DNA of 64,000 bases from Panax quinquefolius (Eukaryota; Streptophyta; Magnoliopsida; Apiales; Araliaceae), in contig CM035168.1 of assembly GCA_020205615.1 (NCBI GenBank), positions 10,358,237 to 10,422,236 on the forward strand. Direction: 5' to 3'. Positions 45,206 through 55,892 of this stretch are shown here, piece after piece. Made by a program: the position numbers and the translations under genes. Position 1 is the stretch's first letter. Each line of letters opens with the position of its first letter. The notes under the pieces are model-generated. The model was not told where the DNA came from. It ran no database searches and saw only the letters and a list, made by a program, of their open reading frames with translations.

Positions 45206-46233
45206 AAGAATGGATCTAATAAGAACCAATCCATGAACTATCCAGATCGATTTACTTTAAATCTGGACGGCCTATTATTTTATCCGTATTGGTTTACAAT
45301 AAAATATAATATATTCTATTTATAATCTAATAAAACTAATAACTTTTAAAAAGATTTTACTACGCAAACACTACGCAGCACTATGCAAACACTATGCATA
45401 ATAAAATATAATATATTCTAATTATTGTCTAATAAAACGAATAACTTTATAAAAGTATTCTCGCTTTTATAAAAAGATTTTACTATTAGCCTAATAAAAC
45501 GTAATAACTTTATAAAAGTATTCTGTTTTATATAAAAGCTTTTTTTGCTTTTATTACATTAATAATACTAATAAAACAAAACTTCATCATCATTATTATT
45601 ATTCACACTATTAATCCACTGTGTCGCTCTCAGAAAGAGGGGCTTTCCAATAAGGATTTCTCCCTATATCAGCGCAAGCAATTAGGTGACCAAACCTCTC
45701 CTCGCGTAACTTCTAGACATCGTTAATATTGCAAATAATAATATTAATAACTTCGTTATCTCAATTATAAAATATAACAATAATTGAATCAATTAATCAG
45801 ATAACTACGAATACTATGCAACAATTATCAAACAATAATTGAATAATCGAACAAAATCGAGTGACTCTCACGAAGCATCAATAATCAATACCGTGTGCTA
45901 CTATGCAACCACCAGTATTCCTCGCATTTTTAACACCGGTGTTTCAACAAGCTTAATCTAGTAAAACTTCCGCCGTTATTTTCATAAAAATATTTTTGTC
46001 ATTTTTCAATCCGATAATAATTCCGCTCAGGGGGTCCACTAATGATTGTGCCGCATTTGATTAATATTCCCGTTAAAAATAATATTCCCCACCAATCTAA
46101 TATTATATAACAACTTCATGCAGATCTTTTGCAAAATTTATAAATATTACCCACAACTATAACATTATATCAAATTTATTCCATAATATTCAAAAATGAT
46201 AATTATAGAAAATTCATTTTTATTCATAAAAGT

Positions 46234-46655
46234 TCTAATGGATTGCTTTGTTCTCAGTTGTTAAACTTGATGTTTGTTATATTTTATTAGTTTAACACTG
46301 TTGAAGACTAATGATAAATTATTCTGCATTATCTTAGTCATAATATTTCTTACTGGGCTAGTTGAGCACACCCTTTCGCTTTCATTGTTCTCTTCAAGAA
46401 ATGAGAACGTAGCAGGGACTAGTCGGGGAACAGAGTGACAGTCCAGATGATAGCATTAGTAGTCCTCACTATTCTATGAAATAGTGTGATAATAAATATA
46501 TTGAGGACTTATTTTGAGTTTGAATACTGTCTAGAAGATAAGATTTGTATTAAAACTCACAGCTCATGTTGTATATTTAAGGTTGTATTTGTATTCTGTA
46601 CCATGTATTTGGCGACTCAGAATAGGTGATGTATACCTATTTTGGGGGAGTCACA
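46234..46655 (+). repeat. T3 5' LTR, 3' end only
   Basis: Starts at TCTAATGGATTGCTTTG and ends GGGGGAGTCACA, followed by the primer site. The upstream part is replaced by T2. Confidence 0.83.
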
Positions 46656-46657
46656 GT

Positions 46658-46669
46658 TGGTATCAAAGC
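46658..46669 (+). other. Primer-binding site of T3
   Basis: TGGTATCAAAGC, two bases after the LTR end. Initiator-Met-tRNA type. Confidence 0.86.
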
Positions 46670-46816
46670 TTAGGGATATGATTCCTGGCTGAGATTTGAG
46701 ACAAGAACTAGGAGGGGAGAGACGGGGAATTCCTTCGCTAGTATGACCTACCTAAGTTTATTTGGTATTTAATTGGTCGGTCAGAGTATAGGGATAATAT
46801 GTGATATGTTAATTAA

Positions 46817-46833
46817 CCCTTGTTTTGTGGCAG
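46817..46833 (+). promoter_or_regulatory. 3' splice-acceptor-like site before gag
   Basis: CCCTTGTTTTGTGGCAG, a pyrimidine-rich tract ending in CAG, preceded by TTAATTAAC that could serve as branch site. The first exon base would be 46834, nine bases before the gag ATG. The same sequence is at 16946-16962. Possible partner donors are the AAGGTAAGG sites in the LTRs. Confidence 0.4.
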
Positions 46834-46842
46834 TATTTGAAA

Positions 46843-47940
46843 ATGACATCCGAGAATGTTGAGAATAAAAATGGAGAACAGGAGACCTTTGAGTCTCCAC
46901 AGATCAATAATCAGGATAATGTGCATCAGGAAGGCGACAATCCTCATGCAAACAACAACACTGACCAAATGATGAACGATGGAATGTTCAGAGGCTTTAT
47001 GCAATTCATGCAACATCAGGCAAGAGCGGCTCCTGTCCAAAATGCAGGTGGAAACACTGGCAACTCTCGGACGGTCACCGCTAAGAAGTTCAAGGAACTG
47101 GGACCACCGGAGTTTTTTGGAGAGCCAAAACCACTTAAGGCGGAGACATGGATAAAGAAGATCTGTAAGATATTTGATGTCTTGGAATGCCCAGAGGAGA
47201 AAAAGGTTCCCTTTGCCACCTTCATGTTGCGAGCAGAGGCAGATTACTGGTGGGATCTGTAAAGCGTACTCAACCTGCCGCACTAAAGATGACTTGGGAG
47301 AAGTTTTCAAGAATTGTTCAACGACAAGTACTTTCCTGAAAGTATTCATCACATGAAAGAGGTAGAGTTCATCAAGCTGGAGCAAAACAACATGACCGTG
47401 TCGCAGTACGAAGCCAAGTTTGCTGAGTTGTCCCGATTTGCGTCCCATTTGGTTGATAATGAGGAGAGAATGACGCGAATGATTCTAAGAGGTTTAAAAC
47501 CTGAGATACGTCAATATCTTATCTCTCATAAACTGTGTTTGTATTCAGATGTTGTTAATAGGGCTCAGTTATTGGAGCGCGATAATGAGTCAACCCAACC
47601 AAAAGAGAGTAGCCGACAAAATGATAATACCAGTGATAACAGACATCGAAGTGGTGACAATAAGCGTGGAGGGAATCAACATGCCAGAAATGGTAGCCAC
47701 TTCGGTGGGAATCATGGCCAAAACAATAAGAATGGACATTTCAAGAAGAGGAGATTCAGCAATGATGGAAAGACGTCAGCATCAGCACCCGTTGTTAAGG
47801 AAGGAGAACGACCACCTATCATATGCTTCAAATATGGAGGGGATAGATATATCAGTCCAAACTGTATGCAGCAGTCCAAAACGTGTTACAATTATGGAAG
47901 AGAAGGTCACCTAGCTGGATTTTGTCGTTCAGGGAAGGCA
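46843..47940 (+). pseudogene. T3 gag (two frameshifts)
   Basis: ATG at 46843 (MTSENVENKNGEQETFESP). The capsid-like part runs with FRGFMQFMQHQ, KKFKELGPPEFFGEPKPLK and IFDVLECPEEKKVPFATFM to WWDL, where a missing base shifts the frame at about 47258. An extra T near 47306 restores it, and 47314 onward is open through FNDKYFPESIHHMKEVEFIK, RMTRMILRGLKPEIRQYL and a basic, glycine/asparagine-rich tail. Two zinc-knuckle remnants follow: CFKYGGDRYISPNC (second C and H lost) and CYNYGREGHLAGFC (second C lost). The start was chosen because it directly follows the acceptor-like site and begins the conserved block. Confidence 0.85.
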
Positions 47941-48405
47941 AGTTCAGCTGGGATGGAGGCACCTAAGGTTGTCCCAGAAAAGTCAAAACCAGTAGTTCAA
48001 GGGAGAGCGTTTGTTGTGACCTCCCAGAAAGCAAGGAACCCGAATGAGGTCATCACGGGTAAGCTTATCATAAACTCTAGCGAAGTCTATACCTTATTTG
48101 ATACCGGTTCTACCCATTCTTTTATTTCTCCTAGTCGCGCTCAACGTTTAAATTTGACTCCGGAGAAATTAGACTTTGACTTATCTGTTGAAACTCCGTT
48201 GGGAGAAACCTTCATTACATCCACTATTTATAAGTCTTGTTTAGTTCAAATCGGCACCCGCACGTTACCTGTCGATCTTATTTCTTTGAAAATACTTGCA
48301 TTTGATGTGATTCTAGGGATTGAATGGTTAACTACTCATCATGAAAAAATTAATTATTTTCGTAAGTTTGTTAGCTTTCATATTCCTAACCAACCTATTA
48401 TGTGA
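47941..48405 (+). pseudogene. T3 aspartic protease
   Basis: It continues in the gag frame without a stop. Catalytic YTLFDTGSTHSFISPSRAQR (DTG intact), DLSVETPLGETFITSTIYK, RTLPVDLISLKIL and DVILGIEWLTTHH. The frame ends at a TGA (48403-48405) where NA1 has CGA (R), a C-to-T change at a CG site. It would process the polyprotein. It is the longest uninterrupted Gag-Pro piece in the window (47314-48405). Confidence 0.85.
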
Positions 48406-49330
48406 ATTCAAGCAACCAAACCATTAAAATCAATCACTGTCATCTCAAACCATAAAGCTATTCGTTTAGTGAAAAACGGATGTCAAGCTTTCTTAGCTCA
48501 TGTCACGGATCTAAACAAAAATATGTCAGTTTTGAATGATATTTTTATTGTCAATAAATTTCCTGACGTATTCCCTGAAGAACTTCCTGGCCTACCCCCA
48601 GAGCATGAAATTGAATTTTGTATCGACCTTGAACCCGGTACAAAACCCATTTCAAAAGCTCCATATCGAATGGCTCCTATTGAACTTCAGGAGTTAAAGA
48701 CCCAGCTACAGGAATTGTTAGACATCGGTTTCATTCATCCTAGTACTTCTCCTTGGGGTGCTCCTGTTCTATTCGTGAAGAAGAAAGATGGGAGTATGCG
48801 ACTTTGTATTGATTATCGGGAGTTGAACCATGTCACTATAAAAAATAGATATCCATTGCCTCGCGTTGATGACCTATTTGACCAGTTGCAAGACGCCAAA
48901 TTCTTTTCAAAGATTTATCTTCGTTCCGGATATCACCAATTGAAGATTAGAACCGATGACATTCCAAAGACGGCTTTCAGAACTCGATACGGGCATTATG
49001 AATTCCTAGTCATCCTTTGGATTGACTAATGCTCTTGCTGCCTTCATGGATATGATGAACTGAGTATTCAAGAAATATTTGGATCACTTTGTGGTCGTCT
49101 TTATTGATGACATCCTTATTTATTTCAAAAATCGTGAAGATTATGAGCAACACTTGAGGCTGATACTCCAAAAGCTTCGTGAAAATAAGCTTTATGCCAA
49201 GTTAAAGAAATGTGAGTTCTGGTTAGAGGAAGTAGCATTCCTTGGGCACGTAGTATCAAGTCATGGAATATCTGTTGACCCAAAAAAGATTGAAGCTATT
49301 CAAAGCTGGGAGCAACCTAAATCTGTGACC
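48406..49330 (+). pseudogene. T3 reverse transcriptase (frameshift, catalytic Asp lost)
   Basis: After the stop the same frame continues (48469-49029): [20 protein letters not shown] linker, [54 protein letters not shown] and [20 protein letters not shown]. In the last block the usual KIDLRSGYHQ reads [10 protein letters not shown], so the first catalytic aspartate is Tyr (GAT to TAT). A 2-base loss near 49012 shifts the frame within the MPFGLTNAP block, and a TGA follows near 49062. The next frame (49079-49543) has [20 protein letters not shown] (DD intact), [20 protein letters not shown] and [20 protein letters not shown]. Confidence 0.87.
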
Positions 49331-49990
49331 GAAGCACGTAGCTTTCTCGGCTTAGTTGGTTATTATCGGAGATTCGCAGAAGGGTTTTCTCGAATCGCTA
49401 CTCCATTAACTCAGCTGACTCAGAAAGATACAAAGTTCATTTGGAGCGAAGAATGTGAGAAGAATTTTCATGAACTCAAGAGGAGACTCATTTCAGCACC
49501 TATTCTGACAATACCATCTGGCTCGGAGGGATTTTTCATCTAAATTGATGCTTCGGGCAAAGGGTTAGGATGTGTTCTCATGCAACATGGGAAAGTCATA
49601 GCCTATGCCTCACGACAACTCAAAGAATATGAGAGGAATTATCCCACTCATGATCTAGACTTGGCAGCAGCCGTTTTTGCACTAAAGATTTGGAGGCATT
49701 ACTTGTATGGGGAGAAAGTGGAGATCTTTACGGATCATAAAAGCCTCAAATAATTCTTCACTCAAAAGGAACTCAACATGCGACAACAACGTTAGCTTGA
49801 ATTGTTGAAAGATTATGATCATACCATCCAATACCATCCTGGAAAAGTGAACGTGATAGCTGACGCATTGAGTAGAAGATCATATGCGGGTACGAGTGCA
49901 ATATTGTCAACGCAAAGGCCCATTTTGTATGACTTACAAAGGATGGAGATAGAGTTAAAGACTCAGTGGACCCATGTAATGATGGCGTAA
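49331..49990 (+). pseudogene. T3 RNase H and connecting region (stops)
   Basis: RNase H degrades the RNA of the RNA-DNA hybrid. [20 protein letters not shown] and [20 protein letters not shown] lead into the domain. A TAA near 49541 precedes [20 protein letters not shown] (catalytic D present); then [37 protein letters not shown], a TAA, FFTQKELNMRQQR, a TAG, and [20 protein letters not shown] followed by ADALSRRSY. All landmarks are in order, and only point changes or small indels interrupt them. Confidence 0.85.
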
Positions 49991-50057
49991 TATATACGAG
50001 TAGAACCGACTTTAATCGATAAAGTTAAAGTGCTCAAGCTATGGACACGAGCCGTCG

Positions 50058-51121
50058 ATGCGTATGAGGAAGAAAGTGCAAGAAGATGCTATGTCAGAAG
50101 CAAGAATCAATGAAGAAGGAATACTTCTAGTCAACTCCAGACTTTGTGTTCCCAACGACCCTGATTTAAAGTATAAAATCATGATGGAGGCGCACAACAC
50201 ACCGTTTTCAATCCATCCTGGGAGTACCAAAATGTATCATGATCTTCGACATACATTTTGGTGGAACAATATGAAGAGAGAGATAGCGGAATTCATCTCA
50301 AGGTGTTTAACTTGTCGACGAGTCAAGGCGGAGCATCAAGTACCTAAGGGTCCATTGCAACCACTTGAAATTCTAGAATGGAAGTGGGAGCACATTACCA
50401 TGGATTTCGTTACTGGTCTTCCCAAGGTTTCTCAAGGCATAGATGCAATTTGGGTCATTGTTGATAGATTGACCAAGTCTGCTCACTTCTTACCTATACG
50501 AGAAACTTATACACTTGAACGTCTTGCTCGTATGTACATAAACAAGGTTGTAAGATTGCATGGTATGCCAGTATCCATAGTTTCTGATCAAGACCCAAGA
50601 TTCACTTCAAGATTTTGGGTTAGTTTGCAAAAAGCTATGGGCACGAATTTACAATTTAGTTCGGCATATCATCCTCAGATGGACGGACAATCAGAGAGGA
50701 CTATTCAAACTCTTGAAGATTTATTAAGACTCTGTGTCATTGACTTCAAAGGAAGTTGGGACAAGTTCTTACCATTGGTGGAGTTTTCCACAACAACAAA
50801 GCCTATCAAGCAAGTATGGCATGGCTCCATTCAAGCGTTGTATGGAAGAAAGTGTCGTTTTTCCAAGATCTTTGGGATGAGGTGGGTGAAGCAACGTTGT
50901 TGGGACCAGAGTTGGTACGTATGACTACGGAAAAGATTCAAACGATCCCAAGAACGATAAAAACCTCACAAGATCGACAAAAGAGTTATGTTGATCTTCA
51001 TCGAAAGGACGTGGAATTCGATATTGGAGATCATGTGTTGTTACGTGTTGCTCCATGGAAAGGAGTTACGAGATTTGGAAAGAGAAGAAAGCTCAATCCT
51101 AGATTCATTGGCCCATTTTAA
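50058..51121 (+). pseudogene. T3 integrase (catalytic residues intact, one late frameshift)
   Basis: Frame 50058-50924 carries the HHCC zinc finger (SIHPGSTKMYHDLRHTFWWN ... RCLTCRRVK) and the DD35E core: [36 protein letters not shown] and [20 protein letters not shown]. There are 35 residues between the second D and the E, as expected. A frameshift in the FSYNNSYQAS region (near 50785-50800) moves the rest to frame 50756-51121 with LWDEVGEATLLGPELV, QDRQKSYVDLHRKDVEFDIG and DHVLLRVAPWKGVTRFGK. This is the most complete integrase in the window. Confidence 0.87.
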
Positions 51122-51479
51122 ATCCTCGATCGAGTAGGAACTGTGGCCTATAGACTCGTTTTACCACCAAGTATGTCTCGTGTTCATAACGTTTTTCACA
51201 TATCCATGTTACGTAAATATGTGGAAGACCTGAACCACATTATTGAGTTAGAACCGGATGAAATAGCGGAAGATTTAACGTATGAAGAGGTTCCTGTTTA
51301 AATCTTGGATAAGAAGGAACATATTCTACGCTCCAAGGTTATACCTCAACTCAAAGTTTTGTGGAGAAACCACGATGTTGAGGAAATGACCTGGGAGTTA
51401 GAATCTGAAATGAAATCAAGGTATCCTTACTTCTTCGACATACCAGGTACGTACCCTAATTTTGAGGGCAAAATTTCAT
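51121..51479 (+). pseudogene. T3 integrase tail with chromodomain-like block
   Basis: After a TAA at 51119 (GPF*), [40 protein letters not shown] and ILDKKEHILRSKVIPQ follow. Then comes LKVLWRNHDVEEMTW with ELESEMKSRYPYFF, the degenerate chromodomain of Tekay/Del elements, thought to guide insertion into heterochromatin. The 45 bp 51350-51394 are exactly what the NA elements lack. It ends with a TAA close to the polypurine tract. Confidence 0.8.
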
Positions 51480-51492
51480 AAGAAGGGGAGGT
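51480..51492 (+). other. Polypurine tract of T3
   Basis: AAGAAGGGGAGGT directly before TGTAAGACCCC. Confidence 0.85.
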
Positions 51493-52403
51493 TGTAAGAC
51501 CCCAACTTTTAGAAATAAAAATGAATTTTTTATAAATATCATTTTTTTAATATTATGGAGTGAATTTGATATTATGTTATAGTTGTGGGTAATATTTATA
51601 AATTTTGCAAAGTACGCAAGTTGTTATATAATATTCGATTGGTGGGGAATATTCGTTTAACAGGAATATTCATGCGACGACCATACAATCATTGGTGGAC
51701 CCCACAATGTAATTATCATTCGGATTGAGAAAACGATAAAAAATATTTTTATGAAAATAACTATGAAGTTTTACCGTTAACTGTTGAAACACCCTTGTTA
51801 AAAGTATAGTAATACGCGTGATTGCATAGTAGTACACTAGATTGATTATTGATGCTTACGTGAGAAGTCACTCGCTTTTGTTCAATTATTACTACAAAGA
51901 ATTGTTGATAGTATCTCACGTTATTTGAATCAATTATTATCGATATTTTATATATTATTAAATCAATAATTGAGATAACAAAGTTATTAATATTATTATT
52001 TGCAATATTAACGATGTCAAGAAGTTCTGTCAAGGAGAGGTTTGGTCACCTAATTACGCGCCAATAGGGAGAAATCCTTATTGGAAAGCCCCCTCTTTCC
52101 TGGGAACGACCTGGTCGATTAATAGTGTGAATTATAATAATGATGTTGAAGTTTGTTTTATTATTATTGTTATAAATGTAATAAAACAGAATATTTTTTT
52201 ATATAGTTTTTGTTTTATTTCATTATAAATAGAATATAATATATTTTATTATGCATAGTATTTGCATAGTAAAATCTTTTTATATAAAACAGAATACTTT
52301 TATAAAGTTATTTGTTTTATTAGATTTTAAATAAAATATATATATATATATATTATAAATAGAATATATTATATTTTTATTGTATAGTATCATTTCCATT
52401 CTC

Positions 52404-52413
52404 CTATAAATAG
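52404..52413 (+). promoter_or_regulatory. TATA box of T3 3' LTR
   Basis: CTATAAATAG, followed by GATGCTTAGTTAGAATTG, a flank closer to that of the NA2 LTR than to the other T LTRs. Confidence 0.72.
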
Positions 52414-52576
52414 GATGCTTAGTTAGAATTGAAAACACACCGTAAATTGAGTAGAATTCTTCTTCTATAATCTTGAGCGTATTTCTTTAGAGTTTTAAGA
52501 AGCTTTGAGTGTAGAAAACAGTATAAGTTTTCTTTAAGAATATCCTCGCCCTACCAGTCGGAATACTCTTCTTTCT

Positions 52577-52585
52577 AAGGTAAGG
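52577..52585 (+). promoter_or_regulatory. 5' splice-donor-like site in LTR leader
   Basis: TAAG/GTAAGG about 175 bp after the TATA box. The same (A/G)AG/GTAAGN is at 10250, 13015 and 31977 (plus) and about 15212, 21736, 27438, 37419 and 45021 (minus). T1 has AAG/GTAGGG. Confidence 0.45.
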
Positions 52586-52639
52586 GGTATTATTTCTTTC
52601 ATATTCATGAAGAGAATTATTTTCTTTCAAATACTCGTA

Positions 52640-53885
52640 AGAGCTGTTATTCCATTCTTTATTATTATGTTGGAATAACCTGTCTATGCGAAGTACCGCA
52701 TACATGGTGAAATTCTTCTATTATTCCATTATTTATTATTCTGTTGGAATAACCTGTCTATGCGGTCTATCGCATGCCCGGTGAATTCTGTTGTTATTCT
52801 ATTCTTTATTATTCTGTTAGAATATCATGTTTGTGCGGATTACGCGATGACGGTTCCATTCTTTATTATTCATTTAATATCCTCATGCATGTAAGGATTA
52901 TGTGACGCCCCAAAATAGGTATACATCACCTATTCTGAGTCACCAAATACATGGTACAGAATACAAATACAATCTTTAATATACAACAAGAAAGCTATGA
53001 GTTTTAATACAAATATTATCTTCTAGACAATATCCACTCTCAGAATAAGTCCTCATTACATTTATTGCAACACTATTTAACAAAATAGTGAGGACTACTA
53101 ATACTATCATCTGGACCGTTCCACGACTAGTCCCGGCTACGTTCTAATTTCCTGAAGAGAATAGTGAAATAAAGGGTGAGCTCAACTAGCCCAGTAAGAT
53201 TTATTATGACTAAGATAATGCAAAATAAATTATCATTAGTCTTCAACAATGTTAAACTGATAAAATACAATAGACATCAAGTTTAACTGCAGCGGAATAA
53301 GCAATCCATTAAAAGAGTCAAGTAGAGAATAAAATCTACTATCTTTTATGATTTAAAAGGTTTTTCATCACTTTTATCATTTGGGACTCAAATTTTAATA
53401 AATAATCCACATCATCCCCGCACTACTGCCAAGGATATTCATTAGTATCACATACATGGTGAAATTCTTTTGTTATTCCATTCTTTATTATTCATTGGAA
53501 TAACACATTCATGCGATCCTCATCGCATTACTGGTGAATTTCGTTGTTATTCCATTCATTATTATTCGTTGGAATATTTACATGCTGCTGTAATTACGCA
53601 TTTGACTGGTTCCATTCTTTATAATTACGCCGGAATATTCTCGTCTCATGCGGATTACGCATGACCTGGTTCCATTCTTTATTATTCGCCGGAATATCCC
53701 ATGCTGCAGACGGATTACGCATGACTCGGGTTCCATTCTTTATTATTCGTGAAATATCCCGTCTGCGGATTACGCATGACATGGTTTTATTCTTTATTAT
53801 TCATTGGAATATCCATGCATGCGGATTACGCACGAATTCGGTTCCATTCTTTATTATTACGCTGGAATAACCTGCCATGTGGATT
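52640..53885 (+). repeat. Hairpin-repeat array of T3 LTR (11 units, interrupted)
   Basis: Four units at 52640-52900 and seven at 53470-53885, spacing about 55-75 bp, core TTCCATTCTTTATTATT with a following YGGAATA arm. Spacers carry the CGGATTACGCATGAC motif. The interruption 52901-53452 is an inverted LTR end. Confidence 0.8.
52901..53452 (-). repeat. Inverted LTR 3'-end fragment inserted in T3 LTR
   Basis: 552 bp in minus orientation starting exactly at an LTR terminus (TGTGACGCCCCAAAATAGG) and ending within the AGTATCACA block. Both flanks are hairpin-array sequence of the host LTR. There is no primer site or internal sequence, so it is not a complete insertion. Confidence 0.8.
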
Positions 53886-54797
53886 ACCGCATGCATGGTG
53901 AATGATCCTTTGTATTCATTCCTTATTAAATTATGGAAATGATCTGTCTACGTGGATTACCGCATGGCAGGCGAAAATCAATCGCAGTTTCATATATTCT
54001 ATTATAATAAGTTGGTTAAAGTTTTGGCTTCTATACCCCATGAAATTAGTAGAATATCCTGGATATTTGCGCTTCATCCAGTATCTTTTCATGGAAATAT
54101 TCTTCTGAGCATTCTTGAATTTTGCTCCACAAAGCAATATCATGTTGACAATTTGGACATTATTGAGTTCAGGATAAATTAACTTATAAATCTTTAAAAT
54201 TTATTCTTGAACTTGTTTTATTGAATTATTATGTCATTGTCATCATCCTCATGTTTATATTATGTTGAAAGTCATCTGTGGCCTGTAGTGCATAGATAGA
54301 CTTGGTATGATTATGACCAGGAATTATTTGGTATAATCATGGCCGTAATGTTATAAATGATGTGGTAAAAGTCTTCATTGGCCCGTAGTACATTGATGGA
54401 TAGTTGTTGGAATGATCATGACCATTGATGAAAACACGAATATCCTTGGCCCGTAGTGCATGGATAAATTGTGGTCGTGATACTAATGAATATCCTTAGC
54501 CGTGGTGCAGGGATGATTTAGATTATTTATTAAGCTGAGTCTTAGCGATAAAAGTGATGAAAAACCTTTTTAAATCATAGAAGATAGTAGATTTTATTCT
54601 CTGCTTGACTCTTCTAATGGATTGCTTGTTCCGCTGCAGTTAAACTTGATGTTTGTTATATTTTATCAGTTTATCACTGTTGAAGACTAATGATAAATTA
54701 TTCTGCATTATCTTAGTCATTATCTTGTATTTGTATTCTGTACCATGTATTTGGCGACTCAGAATAGATGATGTATACCTATTTTGGGGGCGTCACA

Positions 54798-55892
54798 TGG
54801 TTCTTCACAGTTCACTTAGAACTCTTCAAGTCCTTCTGACTTGGAACTTTTACTTCAGTTGATTGGTAGTTGTTGAGTTAGTGATTGATGCTACTCAGTT
54901 GCAGTTAAACACTTGTTCGAAAGAACTGAGTAGCTGAGCAAACTTCCTCTTTTTCTCAGATCGTACAGTTGAACGTTGAGTGTTTTTGTGTATTTTTGTT
55001 CAATGCTTACTTCGATCTATCATCTGCATATATTCTGCATATATTTGATCCTTGAAATCTATCCATTAAAGCCATTTGTTGAAGCATTAAATGCGTTTGA
55101 CATTTCTGAACTCTGATGGAGACTTTTCTGCACACCTTCTGAATTGCATTCTGGCCCACTGACATAGCAGACTATTTTCTCACCTAACACCTAAAAAGGT
55201 GTTTTTCCTCTGTCCTATGGTCCTTTCCTTAGCTTCTTGAATACGTTCCTTTTGTTGAATACTAAGGATATCTTTTGTACCGTTGGGACTGGAGAAGACT
55301 TCAACATTTCAAACCCATTACACATTTGTTAGAATTTGTCTCCAAACAAAAGTAGGGCTCGATGCTTCTGACATAAGGCAGATGATACTCTACGATCCAT
55401 ATCGTGGTCTCTTGTCACATTGGTGCTTGGTCTGAAGAAAACACTACGATTTCTCTCAAGGATTTGCACACTACAATCTTCACTTGCTCGTCTTGTAGAC
55501 TCTACATTTTCGAGAGCACACTACGAACTCTAAGTTAGGTTCGGCAAACGTTTGGACCACTCTACGATTTCTGGAGAGGCCCTTCGAGGCAGATACACTA
55601 CGATCTTCTAAGCTCTATGATCCTGCCTTAGCTTTTGCAATCTGTTGATCAACTTGATAGACAGGGATTCTTTGCAAGGCCTATCTATTTCTTTCAAGTC
55701 ATAGATCAACCTAACATCTTTGATCTCTTTATCTATACATTCGTTTATAGAATGATGAACATTAAAAGCTAAGATCAACCTAACAATTTTGACCTATCAC
55801 TATGTCCTTGTACATATATTCCTTGAAGGACTTTACATATAATCATGAGCATTTACTTTAAACATCAAATCAAAATATGCATTCTTTCAACA
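54798..55892 (-). repeat. C1 3' LTR (about 1.1 kb)
   Basis: On the minus strand it starts TGTTGAAAGAATGC at 55892, next to the polypurine tract, and ends ...GTGAAGAACCA at 54798 (TG...CA). It contains five ACTACGAT/TCTACGAT motifs (55387-55607) and an AT-rich double ATATATGCAG (near 55025-55045) that could be the TATA region. The 3' end at 54798 is inferred from the T3 LTR ending there, as the partner LTR is not in view. Confidence 0.7.

Larger units (their letters stand above)
35735..46233 (-). mobile_element. T2: Tekay-type chromovirus, minus strand
   Basis: On the minus strand: 5' LTR (43448-46233), leader with primer site, gag, protease, RT, RNase H, integrase with chromodomain-like block, polypurine tract (38628-38640) and 3' LTR (35735-38627). 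It contains all full-length blocks seen in T3, but frames break often. Both LTR outer ends join plus-oriented LTR pieces (34908-35734 and 46234-46655). T2 therefore appears inserted in the T3 5' LTR, although about 1.5 kb of that LTR is unaccounted for. Confidence 0.83.
43448..46233 (-). repeat. T2 5' LTR (lacks outer terminus)
   Basis: It is collinear with 35735-38627. On the minus strand it should begin TGTAAGACCCCA, but the last bases at 46233 read ...CATAAAAG and then a plus LTR starts. The outer dozen bases are therefore lost. It contains a hairpin array (44470-44985), TATA box (45196-45205), donor-like AAG/GTAAGG (about 45021) and U3 blocks. Confidence 0.83.
46234..54797 (+). mobile_element. 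T3: best-preserved Tekay-type chromovirus, plus strand
   Basis: Order: 5' LTR tail (46234-46655), primer site, leader, gag, protease, RT, RNase H, integrase, chromodomain-like block, polypurine tract (51480-51492) and 3' LTR (51493-54797). The internal region is 4.84 kb. Gag-Pol would be one long frame, as in other Tekay/Del elements, but it is cut by about ten frameshifts or stops, several being single-base or CGA/CAA-type changes. The catalytic residues of integrase and protease are kept; one RT catalytic Asp is lost. It is the reference for recognising what the other copies lack. Confidence 0.87.
51493..54797 (+). repeat. T3 3' LTR, with an inverted LTR fragment inside
   Basis: Starts TGTAAGACCCCAAC, ends GGGGGCGTCACA. 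It contains U3, TATA box (52404), donor-like AAG/GTAAGG (52580), a hairpin array split by the inverted insert 52901-53452 (units at 52640-52900 and 53453-53885), GGCCCGTAGTGCA/TGATTATGACC repeats (54280-54520) and a deletion of about 300 bp at 54721 (TCTTAGTCAT/TATCTTG). Without the insert it is 2.75 kb. Confidence 0.85.
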
